IMG/VR virus record: IMGVR_UViG_3300031884_000097
Location: 1-30,254 of that record
Length of the DNA: 30,254 nucleotides
Direction: 5' to 3' (one strand)
Source: a virus
Shown: piece by piece, positions 8,380-15,677 of the stretch
Layout of the letters: each line of letters opens with the position of its first letter
Position numbering within the stretch: position 1 is the first letter of the stretch
Notes under the pieces: model-generated
Told to the model about the DNA's origin: nothing
Database searches by the model: none
What the model saw: only the letters and a program-made list of their open reading frames with translations
Made by a program: the position numbers and the translations under genes

Positions 8380-8790
8380 TTAGGTCACTCTGATCTGAAG
8401 AACAGAGCCGTTACGATAGAACTGACCTACAACCACACCGCCAGCCGCCGCTGCCGCGTCGTTGGTGTAAGATGTTGATGCAGCCAGAGTTGTAGAAATT
8501 AAATTACCGACCATAACCTGCGCGACCATGATCCATGCGCCATAAACAACGCCCGAAGGGATGATGATTGTTGTGCCATTATCAGGCGCGACTGAAGAAT
8601 AGTTCCAATAGAACAAACCCTGACCCCCATCACCAGGAACATTCGTCCCTTGCAGATAGGCCGTCATGCCTGTTTGACCAACGATCGAGCGCAGCACACC
8701 AGTATTATAGCAGCTGAACGTATAAGCGTTGAGCTGCCCTGCTGAAATGACGCCAACGCCATCTTGTGTTACGGTTGGAATGACACTCAT
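8380..8790 (-). CDS. Minor tail structural protein
   Basis: This 136-residue protein starts in an ATGA overlap with the upstream membrane-protein gene. The segment NAYTFSCYNTGVLRSIVGQT, then AYLQGTNVPGDGGQGLFYWN (about residues 21-64), resembles the N-terminal region of phage tailspike and pectate-lyase-like proteins (pattern gGdGggGxFyw). Here it is not followed by a catalytic beta-helix. The rest is beta rich with an Ala run and ends VLQIRVT. It may be a head-binding or fibre-docking domain encoded as its own gene. Function is inferred from motif and position only. Confidence 0.68.
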   Translation of the reverse strand: MSVIPTVTQDGVGVISAGQLNAYTFSCYNTGVLRSIVGQTGMTAYLQGTNVPGDGGQGLFYWNYSSVAPDNGTTIIIPSGVVYGAWIMVAQVMVGNLISTTLAASTSYTNDAAAAAGGVVVGQFYRNGSVLQIRVT

Positions 8791-9050
8791 TGTTGTCTCC
8801 GGCGAATTTCAAGATAAGAAACGGGGATGACAGTAAAGCAACAATAAGCGATCAGCACTTCCAAAGCTGGCAAGGTTTGTGAGGAGATCGCCATCAGCGA
8901 CAACACAAACGCACCAACCAATGAAAGCAACAAAAGGGCACGCGCCGAAAGCGCGTAACCAAGCGCAGCAAAAGCTGCCAAAACCACATCAAGAGTTGAG
9001 GGCTGGGGTGCCGTTAATGTCGGTTCCGGTGCTGGGGCTGGAGGTGCCAT
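8787..9050 (-). CDS. Small integral membrane protein, holin candidate
   Basis: I use the ATG at 9050 because GGAAG lies five bases before it. An ATG at 9062 (four residues longer) is possible, and the frame is open to 9194. The 87-residue product begins MAPPAPAPEPTLTAPQPS and then carries hydrophobic segments at about residues 20-36, 37-56 and 62-80, followed by a basic tail EIRRRQQ. Two or three membrane passes, small size and a charged C-terminus fit a holin or another phage inner-membrane protein. No endolysin lies next to it, so lysis function is only a possibility. The gene overlaps the upstream 116-residue gene by about 60 bases in another frame. Confidence 0.65.
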   Translation of the reverse strand: MAPPAPAPEPTLTAPQPSTLDVVLAAFAALGYALSARALLLLSLVGAFVLSLMAISSQTLPALEVLIAYCCFTVIPVSYLEIRRRQQ

Positions 9051-9339
9051 CAAGGCTTCCATGGGCCTTCTTTTTGGACTTACTTCCTCCACGTTCAATC
9101 GCCGTACCGTTGAATTGTCGCTTAATTCCATCGAACCGTGATTCCTCTTTTTTAGGTGGACGTAAGTCTTTGCGAGTTTTAGCCCAATCGACAACTGCCT
9201 CGAACGCCTTAACTTGTTCGGTTAGAGGCGCTTCTTTGGCGATTGTTCCGTTCTCCATCGTAGCACCGACTCCAGCCTTTTCCAAGAGATGAGCTGCGGC
9301 GATGTCTAAAGCATCTAAAAGATCAAGCCTCACTGTCAT
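8989..9339 (-). CDS. Hypothetical phage protein (116 aa)
   Basis: The frame is open to 9441, but I start at the ATG at 9339 (MTVRLDLLDALDIAAAHLLE), which overlaps the end of the transglycosylase-domain gene by 17 bases. The longer reading is basic shadow sequence of that gene. Residues 1-25 and 40-60 look helical, with the segment AFEAVVDWAKTRKDLRPPKK. The C-terminal part is Lys/Ser/Gly rich and probably disordered. I do not recognise a family. Small size, a helical N-terminus and a basic tail fit a DNA-binding or assembly protein, but nothing visible proves it. Confidence 0.6.
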   Translation of the reverse strand: MTVRLDLLDALDIAAAHLLEKAGVGATMENGTIAKEAPLTEQVKAFEAVVDWAKTRKDLRPPKKEESRFDGIKRQFNGTAIERGGSKSKKKAHGSLDGTSSPSTGTDINGTPALNS

Positions 9340-10564
9340 TTTGGGTTTTATCCTCTGATTGTGGAGCCGCTTTTTCCGTTGATTCCTCTGGTTTTTGGGG
9401 AGTCTCGGGTGTTGGTGCTTGGGTTTGAGGCGTCGCAGCATTACGCTTACTGATTCGCTCTAACGCCTTAGCATATAATTCACGTTGATCTGGAGCTATT
9501 GGCCCAGAAGGTAAGGGAACATTAGGTCTGGGGGTGGCGAGTTTTAATTCAGGTTCGTTTTGAGCTTGTTGCTGACCAGCCATCGCCCCCGAAATACCTG
9601 CTGAAAGCGCGTCTCCGGTGCGTTCAACGGGTGTTTGTTCCGGCGCGTCTCCGGTGCGTTCAACGAGTGTTTGTTCCGGCGCAGTCTGTTGTGTAGTTTG
9701 CCCATCAGAACCCGCAGCTTTATTATAAGCTGCCATACGTTGCGCAAGATAACGATCCATAGTCAAGCCGTTATTAAGAGCTATTTCTTGAGCTGTAACA
9801 TAACCCTTTGGCCCGCCATACCATTCTCTAAACACAGCTTCTGGTCTATCATTATGATTTCTAAGAATATTCGATATGTAATTTCGAGTGACGGCATCTT
9901 GAATTTGCGGTGGTGCATCTTTAGCACGTTTATAACGTGTTGCCTCACCACCTAATTTTCTAGCCTGTTCTTGCCATGTAGCATCAGAAAATTGATAAGC
10001 TCCAGACGCTGTAGAACCTCTACCTTCTGCAAAACTGGTTTTTCTATAACCGTTTGAAGATTCTGAGTTTTTTATCACGCGCATAATATTGTTTATAATA
10101 GCGTTACGATCATTGTTTTGCGGCTGAGTAGCAGTAGCAGTAGTAGTAGTAGTAGTAGTAGGAGTTAAACCTAATTGTGTGCCTAAAGCCGCGTTACCCT
10201 GCCGCCAGTTAGCAGCCACTTTTGCGTATTTGGCTGGATCTTTAGCGATCAAGCCCTCGATGTAATCGCTTCTGGCTTTAAACATCTGGGCAGGGTCATT
10301 GTTATGTTGTTTAACCATAGCAACGGCAGTCTGGGGATCAGAAATCAGAGCTGTGTCATAGGCAATAGCCGCTGATTTTGGATTTAATTTTGCTAAGGCA
10401 TCCCCGTTAATTGCTTGCCATTGGCGATAGCGTAGGGCTTGAGGTATTTGCGAGTCGCCATGCTGCGTAGCAAGGGCATCCGCAGCCAAGAAAGCAGGTG
10501 AATATTGCTGTGCTGTTGAAGCAAGCGCCGAGTCGTTGGTTGGAGCAAGTGGTGAAACAGCCAT
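9323..10564 (-). CDS. Virion protein with lytic-transglycosylase-like domain
   Basis: This 413-residue protein has three parts. Residues 1-130 are helical and repeat-like (QALRYRQWQAINGDALAKLN). Residues 137-146 are a Thr/Ala tract encoded by a trinucleotide microsatellite. Residues about 155-285 form an SLT/lysozyme-type domain: NSESSNGYRK with the likely catalytic Glu168, then GSTASGAYQFSDATWQEQAR and a later REWYGGPKGY. This spacing (E-S-S ... G-A-Y-Q-F ... T-W) is the family signature. The C-terminal 120 residues are low complexity with a 12-residue tandem repeat (APEQTxVERTGD). It starts in a TAATG overlap with the 992-residue gene. It is probably ejected with the DNA to open the peptidoglycan. 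Confidence 0.85.
   Translation of the reverse strand: MAVSPLAPTNDSALASTAQQYSPAFLAADALATQHGDSQIPQALRYRQWQAINGDALAKLNPKSAAIAYDTALISDPQTAVAMVKQHNNDPAQMFKARSDYIEGLIAKDPAKYAKVAANWRQGNAALGTQLGLTPTTTTTTTATATQPQNNDRNAIINNIMRVIKNSESSNGYRKTSFAEGRGSTASGAYQFSDATWQEQARKLGGEATRYKRAKDAPPQIQDAVTRNYISNILRNHNDRPEAVFREWYGGPKGYVTAQEIALNNGLTMDRYLAQRMAAYNKAAGSDGQTTQQTAPEQTLVERTGDAPEQTPVERTGDALSAGISGAMAGQQQAQNEPELKLATPRPNVPLPSGPIAPDQRELYAKALERISKRNAATPQTQAPTPETPQKPEESTEKAAPQSEDKTQNDSEA
9609..9680 (-). repeat. 36-bp tandem repeat, two copies
   Basis: Copies at 9609-9644 and 9645-9680 differ at one base. They encode APEQTLVERTGD and APEQTPVERTGD in the C-terminal linker of the transglycosylase-domain protein. Confidence 0.9.
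10127..10161 (-). repeat. Trinucleotide microsatellite (AGT/AGC)n inside a coding region
   Basis: A pure AGT run (about seven units) preceded by AGC/AGT units encodes a Thr/Ala tract (TTTTTTTATAT) linking the helical N-terminus and the transglycosylase domain. Length change would keep the frame, so it tunes linker length rather than switching the gene off. Confidence 0.9.
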
Positions 10565-13542
10565 TATTCTCCCTCCCCTCTACCAACACGATATGCACCA
10601 TAACCGCCCGTCAGAGTACTCAGACCTAGGATTGTTGCACTTCTGGTTAGCGCATAAGTGCGCAGATCCTGAGCATATTTAAGCGCCTTACCGCTGCGTT
10701 CATATTCTGCACTGGCCTTTTCTATATCATCTAATAATGAATCAAATTGGGCTTTTGGTAAAGCACGAGGGTTAGCACGACGCAATGTTGTTAAGAAACC
10801 CTGAAGTGTCGTACCAAGTTTTTCGGTCGGTGTGCTGTCAACAAGAGATTGAAGCGTCTCAAATTTATCGCGTGCTGTTTCAGCCTTATCCCATTTTTTA
10901 GTTGCGTCTTTAACAGTCTTCCGAAGAGGCGCTGCGGCTTCTTCTAGCAATTTTTCGCGGCGTTTAAGTCGTGCACGGGCCTCCCCTACACGTTTTGCGG
11001 CGGCACTCGCCATTTCTTTTTCTGTTGGTAAAGGTGGGCCGCTGGGCTCTTTAGCCACAGGTAATTCGGCTGTGCGTGGCTCAAGGCCAACACCTGTTAA
11101 AGGCTTACCTTCTCTAATTGCGGCTGCACGTTTAGCTTGCAGATCGAGAAGACGATTTTGGCGTTCAACTTCGGATTCGGCTTCTTGGCGCATACCGACA
11201 TTAGCTTTAGCTTCTTCTTTCACGCCTGAAAGTTTTTCTTTAGCTTCTTGTATTTTTTGTTCCGCGTCTTTCCTGAGCGAAGCAAGATTATCAAATTCTT
11301 CACTCAATCCTGCGCGATCGATGACTTCACCGTAACGCTTTTTAAACGCATCGAATTTTGCTGATGTTACTTTAGCCGCTGATTCTGCGCTGGCACCGAA
11401 TAACTCACCATTCAGATATTGACGAACTGAATCCTGAAGGTCTTTATTATTGGCAATCAGGGCATCCAGACCTTCTTGACCTTTTCTGGTTCTGTTTAAG
11501 ATCTGGGTGAGTACGTCACCCTCTGCTTTTTTAAAGTCAGTTCCGTAACGACGCTCCGCCACACCTTCAAAAACACCGCCTTCACCAAAGGGGTCGAGAG
11601 GTTTTTTGAGTTTAGCGTATTTATTTAACGTCTCTTCCATTTCTGGGACGGCGTCAAACATAGCTTTATCTGCAACTTCTTTCAGGCCGCCAAGTCGTTC
11701 AACTTGGGTACCAGCTGCTGATTTGGATATACCGCCCATAGCCTGAATACCACTACCCACGGCATCGTTGATGTCTTTACGGACGTTATCCATTAACGAA
11801 AAAGTAATTTTTCCATCAGAACCGTATTGTTCCAACAAATTCTTTTTATCAATCAAGAAAGTCCTGACTTCCTTTGATGATGTTGTTTGCAGCAACTCGT
11901 TAATCTTATTTATGATAGGTCTTACGGGAACTATTGTAGGCGCTGGCTTTATAACTTTTCCGTTTTCATCGACCTGCGGTCCATATTTTTTCTCAAGTTC
12001 AGAATAACCTGAATTTTGCTTAACGTGAGCCTCGAGATTTTTCTGCATTTTTTCGACGCGTGGTTGAATTTCTTCAGCCAGCTCGTTTGCTGTCATAGTG
12101 GGACGGCGAGCAAAACTATCTGCAACTTCATCGGCGTAAGCGGCTGCGCTTTCAGAAATACGCTCATGTTCGGCAACATAAGCCTCTGCTTGCTCTTTAG
12201 TCATCCCTGTTTGTTTAGCTACTCGTTTTGCTTCATCGCGCTGCAAACGAAGTTTTTCTGGGATGTTCTCTTGCAGTTTCTCCATGAAACGAGGGTCCAT
12301 CGCTTCACGGACTTGCTCAATATTGCGAACGTTTCGGCCTTCTTGTTCACGAACAAGAGGGCTTAATTCAGCTTCACGTTTTGCACGAGTTAATTCTTGT
12401 ATTTTTTTCTCGGTTGGGTTTAGAGCTTCTTCTGCTTTTGTTTTGACTTTTTCAGCCTCTGTCATCTTATCAGTTTCACGCTGTATAGCTTCACGAGCTA
12501 GTTTAGACGCGGTTTCTTGCTGCTGTTCGAGCAATTCTTCGGCTTTTTCGACAGCGGTTTTCTGTTCAGTCAAAGACATGGCCGACCATGTTTTATTAGC
12601 ACCCTCTAAAAATGTTCCTATTAACGCTGCTGATCCACCAAACACCATTCCGTATTTCAAACCGGAAATGATTGCCTCCCAGCGTGCTTGATCGCGTTTT
12701 TCACGCGTTTCTTCCGTGCGTGGTTCTATAGCACCGCTTCCTGCGCCAATCGCACCGCCTGTTACCGTACCTTTACCTAATTCTTTACCTGTAAAAATTA
12801 CACCTTCTTTAAGACCCTTGAGCGCCTCTTGTGCCCATGTTAGTTTTTGTTTTGCTTCGGCTACAGTTGGTGCGGCTTCTGCCACAGCGGCTTCTGTTTC
12901 AGGTGCGGCTTCTGCCACAGCGGCTTCTGTTTCAGGTGCTGTTCCCGCCAACCAGCGATAACCTCTTTTAACAGTTTCTGGAACTAGCGAGCTTGCTCTT
13001 GGAATATAAGGAGCAAGAGATTCACTGCCGCTACCGCCGAGAAGTTCTTCGCCGAGAAGTTCTCCGCCGAGAAGTTCTCCGCCGAGAAGTTCTATGCCGC
13101 TAAGTACTCCGCCGAGAAGTCTTCCGCCGTATAAATAAGTGCCGAGCTCACCGATTTTTTGACCTACTGGAGAACCATAATTTTTTAAAGTCTTTTGTGT
13201 CTCGGCTAAATAATTTTCAAGATCATCGGCTCCGGTTTTCCTAGCTGCAAATTGCCCAACACCAACAACAGGTTGAGCTGCTCCAGAAGCAACGCCTTTA
13301 TAACCTTCTACTCTACCTTTCTCATACTCCGCTTGTTTTTTAGGATCTGTAAAAATAAAGCGTCTTGTATAAGGGTCAAAGTAAGGGCGTTCTTCTGGTT
13401 CAGGTTCTTTTTTTGCGGCTGGTTTAGGTGGTAACACTGTCGCAGCAGGTTTGGGCGGCAAAAGAGATGTGGAGGCGGAAGTTGTTGTATCATCCGTCTG
13501 GTCATCTTTTTTAGGAAGTGGCGGTAATGATACTTCAGCCAT
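10564..13542 (-). CDS. Large internal virion (DNA-ejection-type) protein, 992 aa
   Basis: The N-terminus is Pro/Ala rich and probably disordered (residues 1-55, with LLPPKPAATVLPPKPAAKKE). Residues about 80-170 are Gly-rich and hydrophobic and include a GGELL pentapeptide repeat (about 148-170). An 11-residue repeat (APETEAAVAEA twice) follows at about 202-224. A hydrophobic glycine-rich stretch lies near 250-315 (GGAIGAGSGA and GMVFGGSAALIGTFL). Long Glu/Lys/Ala/Arg coiled coils fill much of the rest. The C-terminus (ILGLSTLTGGYGAYRVG) is again amphipathic. This mix matches podovirus ejection proteins that form a conduit across the cell envelope. Both ends are TAATG overlaps with neighbours. 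No sequence-level family match is claimed. Confidence 0.72.
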   Translation of the reverse strand: MAEVSLPPLPKKDDQTDDTTTSASTSLLPPKPAATVLPPKPAAKKEPEPEERPYFDPYTRRFIFTDPKKQAEYEKGRVEGYKGVASGAAQPVVGVGQFAARKTGADDLENYLAETQKTLKNYGSPVGQKIGELGTYLYGGRLLGGVLSGIELLGGELLGGELLGEELLGGSGSESLAPYIPRASSLVPETVKRGYRWLAGTAPETEAAVAEAAPETEAAVAEAAPTVAEAKQKLTWAQEALKGLKEGVIFTGKELGKGTVTGGAIGAGSGAIEPRTEETREKRDQARWEAIISGLKYGMVFGGSAALIGTFLEGANKTWSAMSLTEQKTAVEKAEELLEQQQETASKLAREAIQRETDKMTEAEKVKTKAEEALNPTEKKIQELTRAKREAELSPLVREQEGRNVRNIEQVREAMDPRFMEKLQENIPEKLRLQRDEAKRVAKQTGMTKEQAEAYVAEHERISESAAAYADEVADSFARRPTMTANELAEEIQPRVEKMQKNLEAHVKQNSGYSELEKKYGPQVDENGKVIKPAPTIVPVRPIINKINELLQTTSSKEVRTFLIDKKNLLEQYGSDGKITFSLMDNVRKDINDAVGSGIQAMGGISKSAAGTQVERLGGLKEVADKAMFDAVPEMEETLNKYAKLKKPLDPFGEGGVFEGVAERRYGTDFKKAEGDVLTQILNRTRKGQEGLDALIANNKDLQDSVRQYLNGELFGASAESAAKVTSAKFDAFKKRYGEVIDRAGLSEEFDNLASLRKDAEQKIQEAKEKLSGVKEEAKANVGMRQEAESEVERQNRLLDLQAKRAAAIREGKPLTGVGLEPRTAELPVAKEPSGPPLPTEKEMASAAAKRVGEARARLKRREKLLEEAAAPLRKTVKDATKKWDKAETARDKFETLQSLVDSTPTEKLGTTLQGFLTTLRRANPRALPKAQFDSLLDDIEKASAEYERSGKALKYAQDLRTYALTRSATILGLSTLTGGYGAYRVGRGEGE
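12869..12934 (-). repeat. 33-bp tandem repeat, two copies
   Basis: Copies at 12869-12901 and 12902-12934 are identical. They encode an 11-residue acidic Ala-rich unit (APETEAAVAEA pattern) in the 992-residue protein. Confidence 0.9.
13036..13129 (-). repeat. 15-bp tandem repeat array (about six degenerate copies)
   Basis: The unit gagaagttctccgcc on the plus strand encodes the pentapeptide GGELL on the minus strand. Copies are exact in the middle and diverge toward both edges, where LLGGVLSGIELL is encoded. The encoded peptide is an amphipathic Leu/Gly/Glu segment of the 992-residue protein. Confidence 0.88.
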
Positions 13543-15671
13543 TACTTAACCCCGCTTTGTGCGTTTATTTTAGCCATCACTTCTTCTAATTCATCTTTAT
13601 TTTCCTCATAATATTTAATGAAAGTATCGTCTGACACATCTTTATATTCAGGGTGATTTTTGCGAACGTAATCAAGATAAGCCTTAGCACCATCAGAAAC
13701 AGGTTTACGATCTGGATCAAATGCGTTTATTTTAGCCATCTCTTCTTCTAATTTATCTTTATTTTCCTCATAATATTTAATGAGGGCATCGTCTGACATA
13801 TCTTTATATTCAGGGTGATTTTTGCGAACGTAATCAAGATAAGCCTTAGCACCATCAGAAACAGGTTTACGATCTGGATCAATAATTGCACGCATTTGAT
13901 CCATTGTTCTACCGGGTTGTTGCAGGGCGTTTGATGGGAATGTATCTAAGCCACCATTTTCTTCTGCATATTTTCTAACATCTTCGCCTTTTTTATTGCC
14001 AAAAATTTGCTCAGGCGTAAAGAAACGACCTTTTTCTTGTACAATACCTAGACGTTGACCGTTAAGCAAATCTTGTAGCTCTTCTGCTACGGCTTCACCA
14101 GCTTCACCGCTTAGAGCGTTACTAAAGATTTTTCTCATTGCTTCGCGGTCAGCTAAAGCACCTGAAGTTCCAGTGCCTTGCACGGCTTTAACAACTTCGT
14201 TAGCGACAACTTCAGCAACAACATCAAACTTAACTTGGGCAGGGCCGTTGACAGCTTTACTAAGTGAAGATGCCCAACGATTTAACGCAGCGACATCGCC
14301 TGTTGTTGGTTTATCAGCCAAGGCTTTAAGGAATGACTGAATATGGTTATCAGCAACATCAAGAGATTTAATCGTCTTGGATGTCTGACCGCTTTCAATA
14401 TCAAGCAAATCTTTTTGACGTGCAATGCCGTCTGCGATCAGATTAGGATGTAGTTGCTGCGCTTTAATTAAAGCTGCACGCAAGTTTGGATCGCTCGACA
14501 TCTTGCTCGATGTTGGAATTGGATAGTTAAATGATGCCATTGCTTCAGCGATTGAATCAACTTCGTCTGGTGTAATCTTACCACCGCGTTTTAATTGTGC
14601 GTCAGCTTTTGCAAGAGCGTCACTGTGTTTTGTATCACCATTGATCTTATCGATCATCGCTGCACGTTCTTGCGGAGAAGCATCTTTATATTCTTGTGAA
14701 TCAAGAAGCACTTTAATATCGTCTTTCTGTTTAGCTTCTCTTTGCAATTTTTCTGTTCTTGCCGTCATCTCTGCAATGGAAGCGGCATTTTTCTTTTCAA
14801 GATCAAGAGCTCTTAACACGCCTTGAAGACCGTTCTGTTCACGAATTATCTCAAGATTTGTGTGTTGAAGAGCTGAATTAACTGCTTTAACATTGGCGTC
14901 AATTTCTTTTTCTTTTTTAGTCCCTGCAATCTCAGCAAGTTTTTCTTCGGTATCATAACCTTTCAAAGCGTCTTCATAGGCCTTTTGCTGAAATTCAGCA
15001 GCTTTTAGCATGTTAGCGTTAGCTACTTTAAATTCTTCAAGAGCTTGTTTAGATGCAGCGTCGTTCTTTTGGTTAAACCCGTTCATTGCGGCGGCAGCGG
15101 CGTTTAACGCAGTTGTAGCGTGACGCCGTGTAAAGAGAGACCCCAACATAGCAAAAATCATCACCATCGATCCCCATTGTTCAGCGGGGCTCGTTTGTGT
15201 CGCAGGTTTATAAGGAACTTGCTGAAGTTGAGGAGCTACGAGTTTTCCTTTTTTTAAATCGATTTCTGCTTTCTTTTCTTCTGTTTCTCTTTCAATAGCC
15301 GCTTTTTTTTCGTCGGATTCTTCAATATTTTGTAAAGATTTTTCTTCGTTTGCTGAGAGTTTATCTTCGTTCTCTTGCTGTTTTCTGTATAACTCTTCGA
15401 CAGTAAGTTCGGGTCTAGCAACTGGCGTAGCAGAACCGCCTACTGGAGTTAAAGCAGTGGTGGGTGTTGTTGTTGGCGCAAGTGTAGATGAAGCAGGGGC
15501 TAATGGAGAAGAGGTAGTGCTAGTAGCATTAGTGCTAGTAGCATCAGCATCGGCTTTAGCTTTAGCATCAGCATCGGCTTTAGCTTTAGCATCAGCATCG
15601 GCTTTAGCTTTAGCAGCTTTAGCCTTAGCGTCTTCCGTATTATCGTCATCGTTATTTGTATTTTCCGCCAT
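13542..15671 (-). CDS. Large internal virion (DNA-ejection-type) protein, 709 aa
   Basis: The ATG at 15671 follows AGGA and lies six bases after the previous stop. Residues 15-44 are an AKAKADAD octapeptide repeat and 45-85 a Ser/Thr/Pro linker. Residues 88-142 form a charged coiled coil (VEELYRKQQENEDKLSANEE). Residues about 166-180 (WGSMVMIFAMLGSLF) are a single hydrophobic segment, followed by an Ala-rich helix. A helical body follows, with FDVVAEVVANEVVKAVQGTG near 480, a segment like those I know from podovirus ejection proteins. Residues about 597-704 are two copies of a 54-residue unit with KAYLDYVRKNHPEYKDMSDD. It is probably packaged in the capsid and ejected with the DNA. Confidence 0.75.
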   Translation of the reverse strand: MAENTNNDDDNTEDAKAKAAKAKADADAKAKADADAKAKADADATSTNATSTTSSPLAPASSTLAPTTTPTTALTPVGGSATPVARPELTVEELYRKQQENEDKLSANEEKSLQNIEESDEKKAAIERETEEKKAEIDLKKGKLVAPQLQQVPYKPATQTSPAEQWGSMVMIFAMLGSLFTRRHATTALNAAAAAMNGFNQKNDAASKQALEEFKVANANMLKAAEFQQKAYEDALKGYDTEEKLAEIAGTKKEKEIDANVKAVNSALQHTNLEIIREQNGLQGVLRALDLEKKNAASIAEMTARTEKLQREAKQKDDIKVLLDSQEYKDASPQERAAMIDKINGDTKHSDALAKADAQLKRGGKITPDEVDSIAEAMASFNYPIPTSSKMSSDPNLRAALIKAQQLHPNLIADGIARQKDLLDIESGQTSKTIKSLDVADNHIQSFLKALADKPTTGDVAALNRWASSLSKAVNGPAQVKFDVVAEVVANEVVKAVQGTGTSGALADREAMRKIFSNALSGEAGEAVAEELQDLLNGQRLGIVQEKGRFFTPEQIFGNKKGEDVRKYAEENGGLDTFPSNALQQPGRTMDQMRAIIDPDRKPVSDGAKAYLDYVRKNHPEYKDMSDDALIKYYEENKDKLEEEMAKINAFDPDRKPVSDGAKAYLDYVRKNHPEYKDVSDDTFIKYYEENKDELEEVMAKINAQSGVK
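13561..13884 (-). repeat. 162-bp tandem duplication (54 codons, two copies)
   Basis: Copies at 13561-13722 and 13723-13884 sit head to tail and in frame at the C-terminus of the 709-residue protein. The right part of each unit (plus strand, from atctttatattcagggtg onward) is identical over about 80 bases. The left part has about eight substitutions. The boundary falls exactly where flanking sequence diverges. Confidence 0.93.
15540..15611 (-). repeat. 24-bp tandem repeat, three copies
   Basis: The unit (plus strand agcatcagcatcggcttt plus agcttt) is repeated three times and encodes an AKAKADAD-type octapeptide near the N-terminus of the 709-residue protein. The translated segment is highly charged and probably helical. 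Confidence 0.88.
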
Positions 15672-15677
15672 GACTTA

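Noticed and set aside
9340-9441. Basic N-terminal extension of the 116-residue protein
   Set aside because: The Arg/Lys-rich stretch is another frame of the Pro/Glu/Thr-rich C-terminus of the transglycosylase gene. The ATG at 9339 fits the local overlap style.
9609-13884. Tandem repeats considered as CRISPR arrays
   Set aside because: The units are contiguous without unique spacers, are in frame with coding sequence, and no cas gene is nearby.
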